A stretch of DNA of 64,000 nucleotides. Origin: Oscillospiraceae bacterium (GTDB lineage Bacteria; Bacillota_A; Clostridia; Oscillospirales; CAG-272). This document shows, piece after piece, positions 35,584 to 43,877 of this stretch (its first letter is position 1; each line of letters starts with the position of its first letter). The position numbers were made by a program, and so were the translations under genes. The stretch covers positions 36,407 through 100,406 of the forward strand of contig SVUH01000001.1 in the NCBI GenBank assembly GCA_015063335.1, written 5' to 3'. The notes under the pieces are model-generated. The model was not told the DNA's origin and made no database searches. It saw nothing but the letters and a program-made list of their open reading frames with translations.

Positions 35584-35599
35584 TGTTTCACGTGAAACA
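35584..35599. promoter_or_regulatory. parS: parS site 4, perfect consensus
   Basis: TGTTTCACGTGAAACA between mnmG and rsmG, a perfect 16-base palindrome. Confidence 0.95.
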
Positions 35600-35614
35600 T
35601 TAACGGGTTGCGGC

Positions 35615-37477
35615 TTATTTAATGCCGAAATATATGAGCAGGACAGAAATGTCCGCAGGGTTAACGCCGCTTATGCGCGAAGCCTGTCCGATAGTAAGAG
35701 GCTTAACCGATGCAAGCTTTTGAGCCGCTTCAAGGCGTAAGCCTTTTATGGAAAGGTAATCAACGTTTGCGGGGATTTGCTTGGTTTCGAGGCGCTCTTG
35801 GCGACGGACCTCATTGATCTGACGCTTTATATAGCCCTCGTATTTGACCGTGACCTCGACGGTATCGACTACTCTCGGGGGGAGCGCTGGGCGATTTTTG
35901 TCGATCGGCTCGAGCAGAGAATAGCTGAGCTGGGGGCGTCTTAATAGCTCTGCGAGCGAAAATCCCGTAGAAATCGTCGCAAGTCCCAAGGATTCAAGCA
36001 GAGGATTTGCCGTTGTTGGGGAAACGTGAGTCTCGTTGAGTCGCAAAATTTCAGCCTCAACCTGCTCTTGCTTCTTCAAAAATGCCGAGTACTGCTCCTC
36101 TGTGACAAGTCCTACCTCGTAGCCCTTTCGAGTCAAGCGCGTGTCTGCGTTGTCTTGACGTAATAAGAGTCTGTATTCCGAGCGCGACGTCATCATTCTG
36201 TAAGGCTCATTCGTGCCTTTTGTGACGAGATCGTCGATAAGTGTGCCGATATAACTCTCGGATCTGCTCAAAATGAGTGGTTTTTTGCCTCTTAAGGCAA
36301 GAGACGCGTTAAGTCCTGCGATAAGACCTTGCGCGGCGGCTTCCTCATAACCCGAGGTGCCGTTGAACTGTCCTGCGCCGTACAAGCCGCGAATTTGCTT
36401 GAATTCAAGCGTGGGTAAAAGCTGGGTGGGATCGATGCAGTCATACTCAATAGCGTATGCGTAGCGCATTATTTCCGCCTTGCTAAAGCCCTCAAGCGAC
36501 GCGAGCATCTCGCGCTGAACGTCAACGGGCAGAGAGGTGGAAAAGCCCTGAATGTACATTTCCTCGGTATTTGCGCCCACGGGCTCGATAAAGAGCTGGT
36601 GGCGCTCCTTGTCTGCAAAGCGAGTCAGCTTGTCCTCGATCGAGGGGCAATAGCGCGGGCCCGTGCCGTGGATCTGTCCTGAATACATCGCAGAACGGTG
36701 TATATTTTCTCTTATAATTCGATGTGTTTTGCTGTTTGTGTATACGACGTGGCAGGGAAGCTGAGAAAGACCGTCGAAATATTCGTCGGGAGTGAGATAT
36801 GAGTAGGGAATTACCCTATCTTCTCCATTCTGAATTTCAAGATTTGAGGTGTCTATCGTGCTTTTCTTCACGCGCGCGGGCGTACCCGTCTTGAAGCGGA
36901 GCAGCTTGACACCGTGCTCTATGAGAGACGCGGAAAGCCCCTTTGAGGCAAGGAAGCCGTCGGGACCGCTTTCGTAGTTGACGTCGCCGACAAAAATGCG
37001 GCTCTCAAGGTAAGTTCCTGAGCAGATGACGGCGCATTTGCACTCCCACACCTCGCCAAGCTTGGTGGTTACCGACTTAACAGCGCCGTCATCTACCTCA
37101 ATAGAGACTATTTCAGCCTGAATAAGGCGAAGATTCGGCGTCGTTTCAAGCGTATGCTTCATTATTTCATGATACCGCTTGCGGTCAGCCTGAATGCGCT
37201 TTGAGTGAACTGCCGCGCCCTTACCGAGGTTGAGCGTTCGCGACTGAAGCGTCACCTTGTCTGCTGCCTTGCCCATTTCTCCGCCAAGCGCATCGATCTC
37301 GTATACGAGGTGTCCTTTACCGGTGCCGCCTATCGAGGGGTTGCAGGGCATATTCGCAATGCTTTCAAGCGACATGGTGAAAAGGACTGTGTCCATTCCC
37401 GTCCTTGCCGCCGCCAATGCCGCCTCAATGCCCGCGTGACCTGCACCGATAATGGAAATATCTGTAAAATTTGACAT
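35615..37477 (-). CDS. mnmG: tRNA uridine-5-carboxymethylaminomethyl(34) synthesis enzyme MnmG
   Basis: A 620-residue FAD enzyme, partner of MnmE in wobble uridine modification. The FAD loop GAGHAGIEAA is at the N-terminus, the conserved SRTLNLGKGAAVHSKRIQADR segment near residue 80, and GAGQFNGTSGYEEAAAQG near residue 360. The longest frame begins at 37519, but that lies upstream of the -10 box of the promoter at 37510-37538, so it cannot be translated from this transcript; the ATG at 37477 with AGGA before it is chosen. rsmG follows after 56 bases. Confidence 0.96.
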   Translation of the reverse strand: MSNFTDISIIGAGHAGIEAALAAARTGMDTVLFTMSLESIANMPCNPSIGGTGKGHLVYEIDALGGEMGKAADKVTLQSRTLNLGKGAAVHSKRIQADRKRYHEIMKHTLETTPNLRLIQAEIVSIEVDDGAVKSVTTKLGEVWECKCAVICSGTYLESRIFVGDVNYESGPDGFLASKGLSASLIEHGVKLLRFKTGTPARVKKSTIDTSNLEIQNGEDRVIPYSYLTPDEYFDGLSQLPCHVVYTNSKTHRIIRENIHRSAMYSGQIHGTGPRYCPSIEDKLTRFADKERHQLFIEPVGANTEEMYIQGFSTSLPVDVQREMLASLEGFSKAEIMRYAYAIEYDCIDPTQLLPTLEFKQIRGLYGAGQFNGTSGYEEAAAQGLIAGLNASLALRGKKPLILSRSESYIGTLIDDLVTKGTNEPYRMMTSRSEYRLLLRQDNADTRLTRKGYEVGLVTEEQYSAFLKKQEQVEAEILRLNETHVSPTTANPLLESLGLATISTGFSLAELLRRPQLSYSLLEPIDKNRPALPPRVVDTVEVTVKYEGYIKRQINEVRRQERLETKQIPANVDYLSIKGLRLEAAQKLASVKPLTIGQASRISGVNPADISVLLIYFGIK

Positions 37478-37509
37478 ATTTTGTATATTCCTATCGTCGA
37501 TATATAATA

Positions 37510-37538
37510 ATTGTACCAAAAAAAGCCGACCGTGTCAA
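37510..37538 (-). promoter_or_regulatory. promoter of mnmG-rsmG
   Basis: Perfect TTGACA and near-perfect TACAAT, 17 bases apart, on the minus strand. Confidence 0.85.
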
Positions 37539-37592
37539 CACTTTTTGAAAAGAGAAGGACTGCTGATGCCAAATGGGGAGCGCGGAAAAATA

Positions 37593-37623
37593 AAAAAGCT
37601 GAATTGCAAAAATCCAGCTTTTT
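37593..37623 (-). terminator. terminator of the AEC transporter gene
   Basis: AAAAAGCTG and CAGCTTTTT pair across a 13-base loop; on the minus strand the stem ends in TTTTTTA, 12 bases after the stop. Confidence 0.7.
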
Positions 37624-37634
37624 GGATATATGCT

Positions 37635-38618
37635 TTAAAATACGCCGATGCTTTTCAATATCCACGTTGCCGCGAAGATGGTGAAGCCCGAGATAAGGGT
37701 GGTCCATACCACGAGCTGTCCTGAAAGAGCCGAGTCAGCGCCCATTTCCTGCGCCATAGGCACGCTGGAAACCGCAACGGGCGTGACGTAGACTGCCAAA
37801 AAGGTTGCGAAATGAGCACCGTTGAATCGACCGAGCGCCAGCGCTACCGAAAGAGCGATTACGGGGATCAAAAGACAGCGCACGAGCACCGTCCACAATA
37901 TCGGCTTTTTGAGAGAGGGAACTGCGGAAAACTCAAATTGCGCTCCGAGCGTGATAAGCGAGAGGGGAGTAGCGACGGCGGAGAGCGAGGTGAGCACCGA
38001 GTAGACGGGCTTTACGTCCGAGAGACGAAATTCTATGCTGTGCTTTACAAATGCCGCGCGGACGAGAAGCACAACGCCGCCAAGCGCAATAGCTTGTATC
38101 AGCGGATTTTTTACAATATCTAAAAGTATTTGCAGAGGGGTGGATTTTTTGCCGTTTTTAGTGCCAAAGATGGAAAGCGACACGACTGCTAAAATATTAA
38201 ACAGCGGGATAATGAACGCCGAAAGCATTGCTGCAAATATTCCGCCCTCTGTGCCAAATATCGAGGTCGCTAAGGGGATCCCCACAAGCGCGTAGTTGGA
38301 GCGGAAGAAGCCTTGCAGTATCGAGCCTCTTTGACGGTTATCCTTGGTGATAAGCATAACGGCGGGGATACCGACAAAGAAAATGCAAACGGTGAAGATC
38401 AGCACGTAGAAGATATAGTCAAAGGACGTTTGGCTAAAGCTTTGAATATTGTAAACGTTCAAAAAGAGCATTGCGGGCAAAAATACCCGAAACACGAGCT
38501 TATTCATTACACCGGTGACGGAAAGGGGCAGCACGCCGAGCCTTCGGAGCAGATAACCGAGACACACCATAAGAACAATGGGGAGCACTGCGTTTATGCT
38601 AAAAATCAGATCTTCCAC
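37635..38618 (-). CDS. AEC family transporter (auxin efflux carrier-like)
   Basis: A 327-residue membrane protein with about ten hydrophobic segments in two halves. Typical AEC features are the early VLPIVLMVCLGYLLRR, the middle SNYALVGIPLA with GLxIFGxEG-like FGTEGG, and late YVTPVAVSSVPMAQEMG with GADSALSGQLVVWTTL. Bacterial members often carry malate or other carboxylates, but substrate cannot be assigned from sequence. Single-gene unit with promoter and terminator; it is the last of the long minus-strand run that begins at mnmE. Confidence 0.9.
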   Translation of the reverse strand: MEDLIFSINAVLPIVLMVCLGYLLRRLGVLPLSVTGVMNKLVFRVFLPAMLFLNVYNIQSFSQTSFDYIFYVLIFTVCIFFVGIPAVMLITKDNRQRGSILQGFFRSNYALVGIPLATSIFGTEGGIFAAMLSAFIIPLFNILAVVSLSIFGTKNGKKSTPLQILLDIVKNPLIQAIALGGVVLLVRAAFVKHSIEFRLSDVKPVYSVLTSLSAVATPLSLITLGAQFEFSAVPSLKKPILWTVLVRCLLIPVIALSVALALGRFNGAHFATFLAVYVTPVAVSSVPMAQEMGADSALSGQLVVWTTLISGFTIFAATWILKSIGVF

Positions 38619-38651
38619 AGAAGTATCTCCTTAAATCATTTTTACGTAAAT

Positions 38652-38680
38652 ATTATACCATAATAAGCTAAAAACCGCAA
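38652..38680 (-). promoter_or_regulatory. promoter of the AEC transporter gene
   Basis: TTGCGG and TATAAT on the minus strand with 17 bases between them. The -35 box lies within the left arm of the hairpin at 38673-38702. Confidence 0.6.
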
Positions 38681-38702
38681 CTCTTTTTTGAGAATTGCGG
38701 TT
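38673..38702. terminator. hairpin between divergent genes
   Basis: AACCGCAA and TTGCGGTT enclose CTCTTTTTTGAGAA, inside which CTC and GAG can pair further. It is followed on the plus side by GTAGCTTTTTATTT. A related piece, AAAACCGCAATCCTTTTTTGCAA, is at 41843. Confidence 0.5.
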
Positions 38703-38838
38703 GTAGCTTTTTATTTTCTGTGCTATAATATTACTTGTGCTATAACTTAAAAATCAACACATTCTTAAAAACGTGTTGTTCCGTTTTTTTCTTTCCGTTG
38801 GTATAATAAATACATAAAAACGAAAAGGAGAAATGAAA

Positions 38839-39192
38839 ATGAACACAGACAAAATTTACGCAGAATCCATCGCAAAGGAGTATGCTCCTAAGGAGCATTC
38901 AAAAATTATCGCCCTCAAAAAGCTTGATGCTAAAGCAAAGCGCCCTGCAAATATTTTCGCATATACCTTTGGAGTTGTCAGTGCGCTTATAGCGGGTACG
39001 GGAATGTGCCTTGCCATGCAGGTCATTGGAGGAACGATACCTTTTATGATTCTCGGCATTGTAATCGGTATTGTCGGTTTTGCCTTTTGTGGGATCAATT
39101 ATCTGATTTATAAGAAAATACTTGAAAACGGCAAAAAAAAATACGCATACGAAATCGTTGAGCTGGCAAGAGAGATAAGCGAGGGTAAATAA
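38839..39192 (+). CDS. small two-pass membrane protein, function unknown
   Basis: A 117-residue protein with a charged N-terminal third (IAKEYAPKEHSKIIALKKLDAKAKRP), two membrane segments (about residues 40-62 and 67-90) and a charged tail. GGAG at 38827-38830 is eight bases before the ATG at 38839 but only two before the one at 38833, so the later start is used. It lies 23 bases before a TetR-family regulator gene and is probably co-transcribed; a -10 box TATAAT is seen near 38807. Family not recognised. Confidence 0.78.
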   Translation: MNTDKIYAESIAKEYAPKEHSKIIALKKLDAKAKRPANIFAYTFGVVSALIAGTGMCLAMQVIGGTIPFMILGIVIGIVGFAFCGINYLIYKKILENGKKKYAYEIVELAREISEGK

Positions 39193-39215
39193 GCTTTAAG
39201 GAGGGCGCGTCTAAT

Positions 39216-39812
39216 ATGAATAAGAACGAAAGCAAATATTTTAATACGGCAATCAAAATGGACGAAGCCCTCTTGTCGCTTCTTGAAAAGAAGGATTTTA
39301 CTTATATCACGGTAAAGGAAATATGCGAAGTTGCAGGGGTAAATCGCTCTACCTTTTATCTCCACTATGAAAACACGGCGGATCTGTTAAAGGAAACGAC
39401 TCGGTACATTCTCGACAAGCATTTTTCTTACTACGGTATTGAAAAAAAAGACATGGTTGGCAGATTGGAAAGCTGTGACCGAAAGGAGCTTATATTCGTA
39501 ACGCACGAATATCTTAATCCGTATCTGACGTTTATAAAAGACAACCGCCGTATATTCAAGCTCGCTATTAAGCAGTTTCAAGTAATGAATATGGACGAGG
39601 TGTACGGCAAAATGTTCAAGTACATCTTTGAGCCGATTCTTGTGCGCTTTGAGGTTTCCGAAAAAGAGCGTCCTTATGTGATAAAATTCTATTTGACGGG
39701 TGTATTCGCTATCGTAATGGACTGGATTGAGAACGATTGCAACGACGATATGGACTTTATTATCAAGGTTATAAACGATTGTGTTTTGGGGGCGCGAGAC
39801 GGTAATGTATAA
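39216..39812 (+). CDS. TetR/AcrR family transcriptional regulator
   Basis: A 198-residue regulator. The N-terminal helix-turn-helix is clear: YITVKEICEVAGVNRSTFYLHYENTADLL. The ligand domain (from about residue 60) has no signature I can assign, though its closing WIENDCNDD resembles the TetR_C group that accompanies DhaS-like proteins. AAGGAGG is twelve bases before the ATG. It overlaps the start of the next membrane-protein gene, so it likely controls its two neighbours, both membrane proteins. Confidence 0.9.
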   Translation: MNKNESKYFNTAIKMDEALLSLLEKKDFTYITVKEICEVAGVNRSTFYLHYENTADLLKETTRYILDKHFSYYGIEKKDMVGRLESCDRKELIFVTHEYLNPYLTFIKDNRRIFKLAIKQFQVMNMDEVYGKMFKYIFEPILVRFEVSEKERPYVIKFYLTGVFAIVMDWIENDCNDDMDFIIKVINDCVLGARDGNV

Positions 39813-40398
39813 GATAGAAAGGCTCGCACTTCTCGGTTTGCTTTTCAACGTTGCCTTCGGTGCATACAACGTTGTATTCGGTATAATTACTCATTCCTGG
39901 TGGCTCCTAACAGTCGGCATATATTATGCAATTTTGAGTATCGTTCGATTTGTTGTACTTAAAACAAAGGGAAGCGGTAGCTTTATAACGAAATTTACCG
40001 GTGTGATGCTTATGCTGCTTTCTATGCCGCTTGTTGGTACAGTCATACTTGCGGTCGTTCGTGACAGGGGAATGGTAATGCACGAGATAGTTATGATAGC
40101 GATGGCTGTGTACTCTTTTACAAAAATCACGCTTGCCATAATAAACCTAATAAAATCAAGAAAAAGCACGTCAGAAAAGCTTATTACTCTGCGAAACGTA
40201 TCTTTGGCGGACGCTTGCGTTTCTATATTTGCATTACAGCGTTCAATGCTTGTATCGTTCGGAGAAATGTCAGAAACCGATATATGTATATTTAATGCTG
40301 TAATAGGTTCAGCTGTTTGCGTAATCGTTTTTTTGCTTGGACTCAACCTTGTGAGAAATAAGAAAATATTTTTTAATACCTTGAACAGTAAAAAATAA
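39805..40398 (+). CDS. multi-pass membrane protein, function unknown
   Basis: A 197-residue protein with about six hydrophobic segments and a basic C-terminus (RNKKIFFNTLNSKK). Its ATG at 39805 overlaps the last codons of the TetR gene, so it depends on translation of that gene. Not recognised; position suggests it is the transporter-like target of the regulator. A terminator follows at 40441. Confidence 0.75.
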   Translation: MYKIERLALLGLLFNVAFGAYNVVFGIITHSWWLLTVGIYYAILSIVRFVVLKTKGSGSFITKFTGVMLMLLSMPLVGTVILAVVRDRGMVMHEIVMIAMAVYSFTKITLAIINLIKSRKSTSEKLITLRNVSLADACVSIFALQRSMLVSFGEMSETDICIFNAVIGSAVCVIVFLLGLNLVRNKKIFFNTLNSKK

Positions 40399-40415
40399 TC
40401 GGTCACAGTTAGATC

Positions 40416-40428
40416 ACCCTCTCTCCGC
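40416..40428 (+). repeat. tRNA-Ser 3'-end fragment, left copy
   Basis: ACCCTCTCTCCGC matches the T-arm and acceptor end of tRNA-Ser. TCGGTCAC shortly before it and the CACCCGATTGGGTGG hairpin after it recur in the same order at 41942-42045. Confidence 0.55.
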
Positions 40429-40440
40429 AATTAAGAAAAA

Positions 40441-40472
40441 GAAAAGCCACCCGATTGGGTGGCTTTTCTTTT
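40441..40472 (+). terminator. terminator after the membrane-protein operon
   Basis: GAAAAGCCACCC and GGGTGGCTTTTC enclose GATT and are followed by TTTTTT. The CACCCGATTGGGTGG core is shared with the terminator at 42025. Confidence 0.8.
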
Positions 40473-40567
40473 TTGCGTTGCATTTCGGATTTTATCTTTT
40501 GTAGCACAAGTAAAAAGGAAACGGCGCAGGCAATAGGAGAGTTGCTTGGGTGAGGGAAGGATAAGAA

Positions 40568-40591
40568 AAGGGCTACCGTTGGGTAGCCCTT
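40568..40591 (-). terminator. terminator of the HsdR_N-like gene
   Basis: AAGGGCTACC and GGTAGCCCTT enclose GTTG; on the minus strand TTCTTATCC follows. Confidence 0.75.
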
Positions 40592-40595
40592 GGGG

Positions 40596-41783
40596 TTATC
40601 TTTGTTCTTTAATGAAAGTTCTGTATTCATCACGAATCAAAGCATAAGAAATAAGGTTTTCTATTAGATTTATTATTTCTGGATCATCTAATGTCCAGTT
40701 GCGATTATAATTAAGTTCACCCAGATTAAATTTATTACCATCTATAATTTTGGGGTATCGTGATTGAATAAATGTACGTAACTCGCTAACTTTTCCGCTA
40801 CCTTTATTTCCAACTGCTATTTTTCCGTGATGATAGAATATATACTTTTTGTCTGAATAACATACGTTGTCATCAATAACAAGCTGCAACGAATGATGAG
40901 AATCTTTCTCGTTATCAATTGCAACATTTAGCGCTGTTTTGCAAATGTCTGGATTAGAAAATGAACCATATGTTGAAAAACCGAATGATACGAATTCTGT
41001 ACTTCCGTTACGTTCAATTAAGAAAGATCTATATGGACCATAAAAAACACCACCACCGGCATTTCCGTATGATAACATTCTTATACCATAATCTTCTATT
41101 AAATCGAATAGCTCATATTTTTTGTGTGGTAGGTGTGAATCGGTATCAAAAAGACAGGCTAACAAATTAAATGAAGCACATGCGAGTGGAAGTTCTGTTT
41201 TAGGACTTATTTCCAAATCAAATGCGGCAGGATTTTCTTTGAATATTTTTTCGATTTCTTCAAAAGAAGGTCTTTCTGTTAACTCTTCGATGGGTTGCAG
41301 TATATATTTGTTTTCAAGTATATCTGAGTAGCAAGGGAGTTTCTCGATAAGATCGTATTGTTGTGTTTGTTCGTTATAGTGGAAACACTGATACTCTAAA
41401 TCATTGATCATCATAGCATAATCACAGCCAAGTGTATCACTGTAAAAAGATAATTGATCTGCAACTTTTTCACCTAATCCGACACCAGGGGCTTTACACT
41501 CAATAACAGCAACGGGAATAAGCTCGCCGTCTTTTGTATGACATTTAATTGTAATATCAGCTCGTCGTATAGAATTAACACCGTAATGCGATAAATGCTC
41601 CTCGACACTTATCATGTCCGCAGGAACTTTCAAATCATATAGCAAATGAGAAATAACTTGCTGTCTCACAGTTTCTTCTGGGGTAATATATATAAGCTTT
41701 TTTCTAATCGGATCAAGGTAGCATTCTTTGTTTTTTCTCATATACACTTTGGGTAAAGGTTGTGAAGATAAATCAATAAACAT
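40596..41783 (-). CDS. HsdR N-terminal (type I restriction R-subunit nuclease) domain protein, stand-alone
   Basis: A 395-residue protein. Residues 30-130 match the HSDR_N nuclease fold: TPEETVRQQ helix, then D76 and, in the core strand, E95-C-K97 of AVIECKAPG, the PD-(D/E)XK residues. No helicase motor, methylase or specificity subunit follows, here or nearby. The part from residue 190 on, with LPLACASFNLLACLFD and a C-terminal HHGKIAVGNKGSGK, is not recognised. GAGGAG is six to nine bases before the ATG at 41783. The gene is much richer in A+T than its neighbours and is flanked by duplicated tRNA-Ser fragments, signs of transfer. A role in defence against foreign DNA is possible but not shown. 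Confidence 0.82.
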   Translation of the reverse strand: MFIDLSSQPLPKVYMRKNKECYLDPIRKKLIYITPEETVRQQVISHLLYDLKVPADMISVEEHLSHYGVNSIRRADITIKCHTKDGELIPVAVIECKAPGVGLGEKVADQLSFYSDTLGCDYAMMINDLEYQCFHYNEQTQQYDLIEKLPCYSDILENKYILQPIEELTERPSFEEIEKIFKENPAAFDLEISPKTELPLACASFNLLACLFDTDSHLPHKKYELFDLIEDYGIRMLSYGNAGGGVFYGPYRSFLIERNGSTEFVSFGFSTYGSFSNPDICKTALNVAIDNEKDSHHSLQLVIDDNVCYSDKKYIFYHHGKIAVGNKGSGKVSELRTFIQSRYPKIIDGNKFNLGELNYNRNWTLDDPEIINLIENLISYALIRDEYRTFIKEQR

Positions 41784-41988
41784 TTTAGACTCCTCTCTAA
41801 AAAAGATGATAATTGCATAAATATTATAACACAAAATAGTGAAAACCGCAATCCTTTTTTGCAACATAACAGAGAGGGATTCGTTCTTGATTGTTGCCCG
41901 ACGTTTCGGATTTTGTCTTTTGTTATGTCGGGCAAAAATCTTCGGTCACCGTTCACAAAACAACTCACTGGGTTGTTTTGTTCACTGC

Positions 41989-42011
41989 GTTCGAACCCCT
42001 CTCTCTCCGCC
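41989..42011 (+). repeat. tRNA-Ser 3'-end fragment, right copy
   Basis: GTTCGAACCCCTCTCTC plus TCCGCC on the plus strand copies the T-loop to acceptor end of the intact tRNA-Ser gene, which lies 45 bases away on the minus strand. Together they form an inverted pair around the terminator. Confidence 0.7.
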
Positions 42012-42024
42012 GTTTGAAAAAAGA

Positions 42025-42050
42025 AAGAACCACCCGATTGGGTGGTTCTT
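42025..42050 (-). terminator. terminator of tRNA-Ser
   Basis: AAGAACCACCC and GGGTGGTTCTT enclose GATT; on the minus strand TCTTTTTTC follows. Confidence 0.8.
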
Positions 42051-42055
42051 CTTTT

Positions 42056-42144
42056 TGGCGGAGAGAGAGGGATTCGAACCCTCGTGTGCTTGCGCACAAA
42101 CTGATTTCGAGTCAGCCCCGTTATGACCACTTCGATACCTCTCC
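42056..42144 (-). tRNA. tRNA-Ser, anticodon CGA
   Basis: The minus strand reads GGAGAGG (acceptor 5' arm) and ends TCTCTCC plus discriminator G and encoded CCA. The anticodon loop is ACTCGAAAT with anticodon CGA, reading UCG. The long variable arm (TGTGCGCAAGCACA) is the mark of tRNA-Ser, and the T-arm is GAGGGTTCGAATCCCTC. Length is 89 with CCA. A terminator follows. The gene gives rise to the spurious EREGFEP reading frames on the other strand. Confidence 0.96.
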
Positions 42145-42262
42145 GTATGAAATTTAGAGTGTCCTTTTACAAGACGCTATATATTATAGCATGAAGATTT
42201 CGAAAATGCAAGAGCTTTTTGAAAAATATCGTGCAAAAGAGCAGAAAAGAATATTACATCTA

Positions 42263-42291
42263 TTGTAAAACGTGAAAAATTGTGGTAGAAT
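42263..42291 (+). promoter_or_regulatory. promoter of the comM-M42 operon
   Basis: TTGTAA and TAGAAT with a 17-base spacer ending TGTGG, 30 bases before the ATG of comM. Confidence 0.7.
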
Positions 42292-42321
42292 AATGTAGAT
42301 AAACTTTTTAGGAGGAATTTT

Positions 42322-43866
42322 ATGCTGTCTGTGGTATATAGCGCGGGGCTTTTCGGAATCGATGGGTATATTGTTTCCGTTGAGTGCAACGCGCAGTCGA
42401 GAATACCCGATTTTGAGCTTGTTGGCTTACCCGATCTTGCGGTCAAGGAAGCAAAAGAGAGAGTCCGTACCGCTTGCGAGAACAGCGGCTACCGCTTCCC
42501 CGCGCTTGAGCTTACCCTCAATCTTGCTCCTGCGGACAGGCGTAAGGAGGGCTCTGCCTTTGACGTGGCTATGCTGCTTGGTATACTTCACTGTGGCGGT
42601 GTTATAGATTACGGTGTGAATTTCTCCGACAAATGCTTCGTCGGCGAGCTTTCGCTTTCGGGTAGTGTGCGTGGTGTTCGCGGTGCGCTTTGCATGTGCG
42701 TTGCGGCGCGTGACGCTGGGATAAAGGAGTTTTACGCGCCCCGCGAGAACGCAAAGGAAGCGGCGGCGGTAGAGGGAATAACCGTTTACTCCGTTGACAA
42801 CATAAAGGACCTCGTGCGCCACCTCAACGGACAAGCACAGCTTACGCCCGTTGAGTGCGACAGAGCTGCATTTGAGAGTGCCACACTTAGTGCGGATATA
42901 GATTTTTCGGACGTTAAAGGTCAAGCCATGGCGAAGCGCGCCATGGAGATAGCCGCCGCAGGCGGACACAACATTCTGCTTATCGGACCGCCCGGTACGG
43001 GTAAGTCCATGCTCGCAAAGCGTCTGCCCACGATTCTGCCGCCATTGTCCTTCGACGAGGCGATAGAATCGACCAAGGTGCACTCGGTTGCGGGCACGCT
43101 TAAAGACGGTGTCTCTTTACTCGCGCACAGGACCTTCCGCTCCCCCCACCACACGATGAGTGCGGTAAGCCTTGTCGGCGGCGGTATAAATCCGATGCCC
43201 GGCGAGGTATCATTGGCGCACAACGGTGTGCTTTTTCTTGACGAGCTTCCCGAATTTCCAAAGACCGTTACAGACTCGCTCCGTCAGCCGATAGAGGACA
43301 GGCGCGTTACTATAACCCGCGCGAACGGAAGAGTTACGTACCCCTGCTCATTCATGCTGGTTGCGGCTATGAATCCTTGCAGATGCGGTTATTTCGGGCA
43401 TCCGACTAAAAAATGCACTTGCTCGCAGAACGACGTAAGGCGTTACATATCCAAGATAAGCGGTCCACTGCTTGACAGAATAGACATACAGATAGAGCTT
43501 CCGTCACTTTCCTACGACGAAATTTCGTCCTCGAATGAGGTTGGCGAATCGTCCGAGACTGTAAGAAAGAGAGTTATCGCGGCTCGCGAGTTTGCGGCAA
43601 GCAGAATGAGCGGTGAGGTTGGAATTTACTGTAACGCACAACTGTCCTCGGCACAGATACGCACGTACTGTCCCATGGACGATGCCGCAAAGGCAGTCAT
43701 AAAATCCGCCTACGAGAGGCTTGGAATGTCAGCGCGCGGCTACGACAGAATTTTGCGCGTCGCCCGCACTATTGCCGATATCGACGGCAAGGACGTTATA
43801 TCTGCTTCGCACATTGCCGAGGCGATACAGTACCGCAGTCTTGACAAAAAGTATTGGAACAACTGA
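42322..43866 (+). CDS. YifB/ComM family magnesium chelatase-like AAA ATPase
   Basis: A 514-residue AAA+ protein. The N-terminal part (to about residue 190) has a Lon-protease-like fold without its catalytic use; then GPPGTGKSM (Walker A), LFLDELPEF (Walker B) and the zinc-like cysteine group [15 protein letters not shown], and a C-terminal helical domain. In Haemophilus and Vibrio ComM is a branch-migration helicase in natural transformation; in Clostridia the role is less clear. AGGAGG lies eight bases before the ATG. It is the first of five genes with short gaps. Confidence 0.92.
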   Translation: MLSVVYSAGLFGIDGYIVSVECNAQSRIPDFELVGLPDLAVKEAKERVRTACENSGYRFPALELTLNLAPADRRKEGSAFDVAMLLGILHCGGVIDYGVNFSDKCFVGELSLSGSVRGVRGALCMCVAARDAGIKEFYAPRENAKEAAAVEGITVYSVDNIKDLVRHLNGQAQLTPVECDRAAFESATLSADIDFSDVKGQAMAKRAMEIAAAGGHNILLIGPPGTGKSMLAKRLPTILPPLSFDEAIESTKVHSVAGTLKDGVSLLAHRTFRSPHHTMSAVSLVGGGINPMPGEVSLAHNGVLFLDELPEFPKTVTDSLRQPIEDRRVTITRANGRVTYPCSFMLVAAMNPCRCGYFGHPTKKCTCSQNDVRRYISKISGPLLDRIDIQIELPSLSYDEISSSNEVGESSETVRKRVIAAREFAASRMSGEVGIYCNAQLSSAQIRTYCPMDDAAKAVIKSAYERLGMSARGYDRILRVARTIADIDGKDVISASHIAEAIQYRSLDKKYWNN

Positions 43867-43877
43867 TAGGTGAAAAA

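Noticed and set aside
35558..35600. rsmG start at 35600 with MFHVKH
   Set aside because: The residues are the parS palindrome read as protein; the ribosome site belongs to the ATG at 35558.
41738..42157. Reading frames on both strands with EREGFEP or RERDSNPRV phrases
   Set aside because: They are translations of the tRNA-Ser gene and its duplicated end, a well-known annotation artefact.
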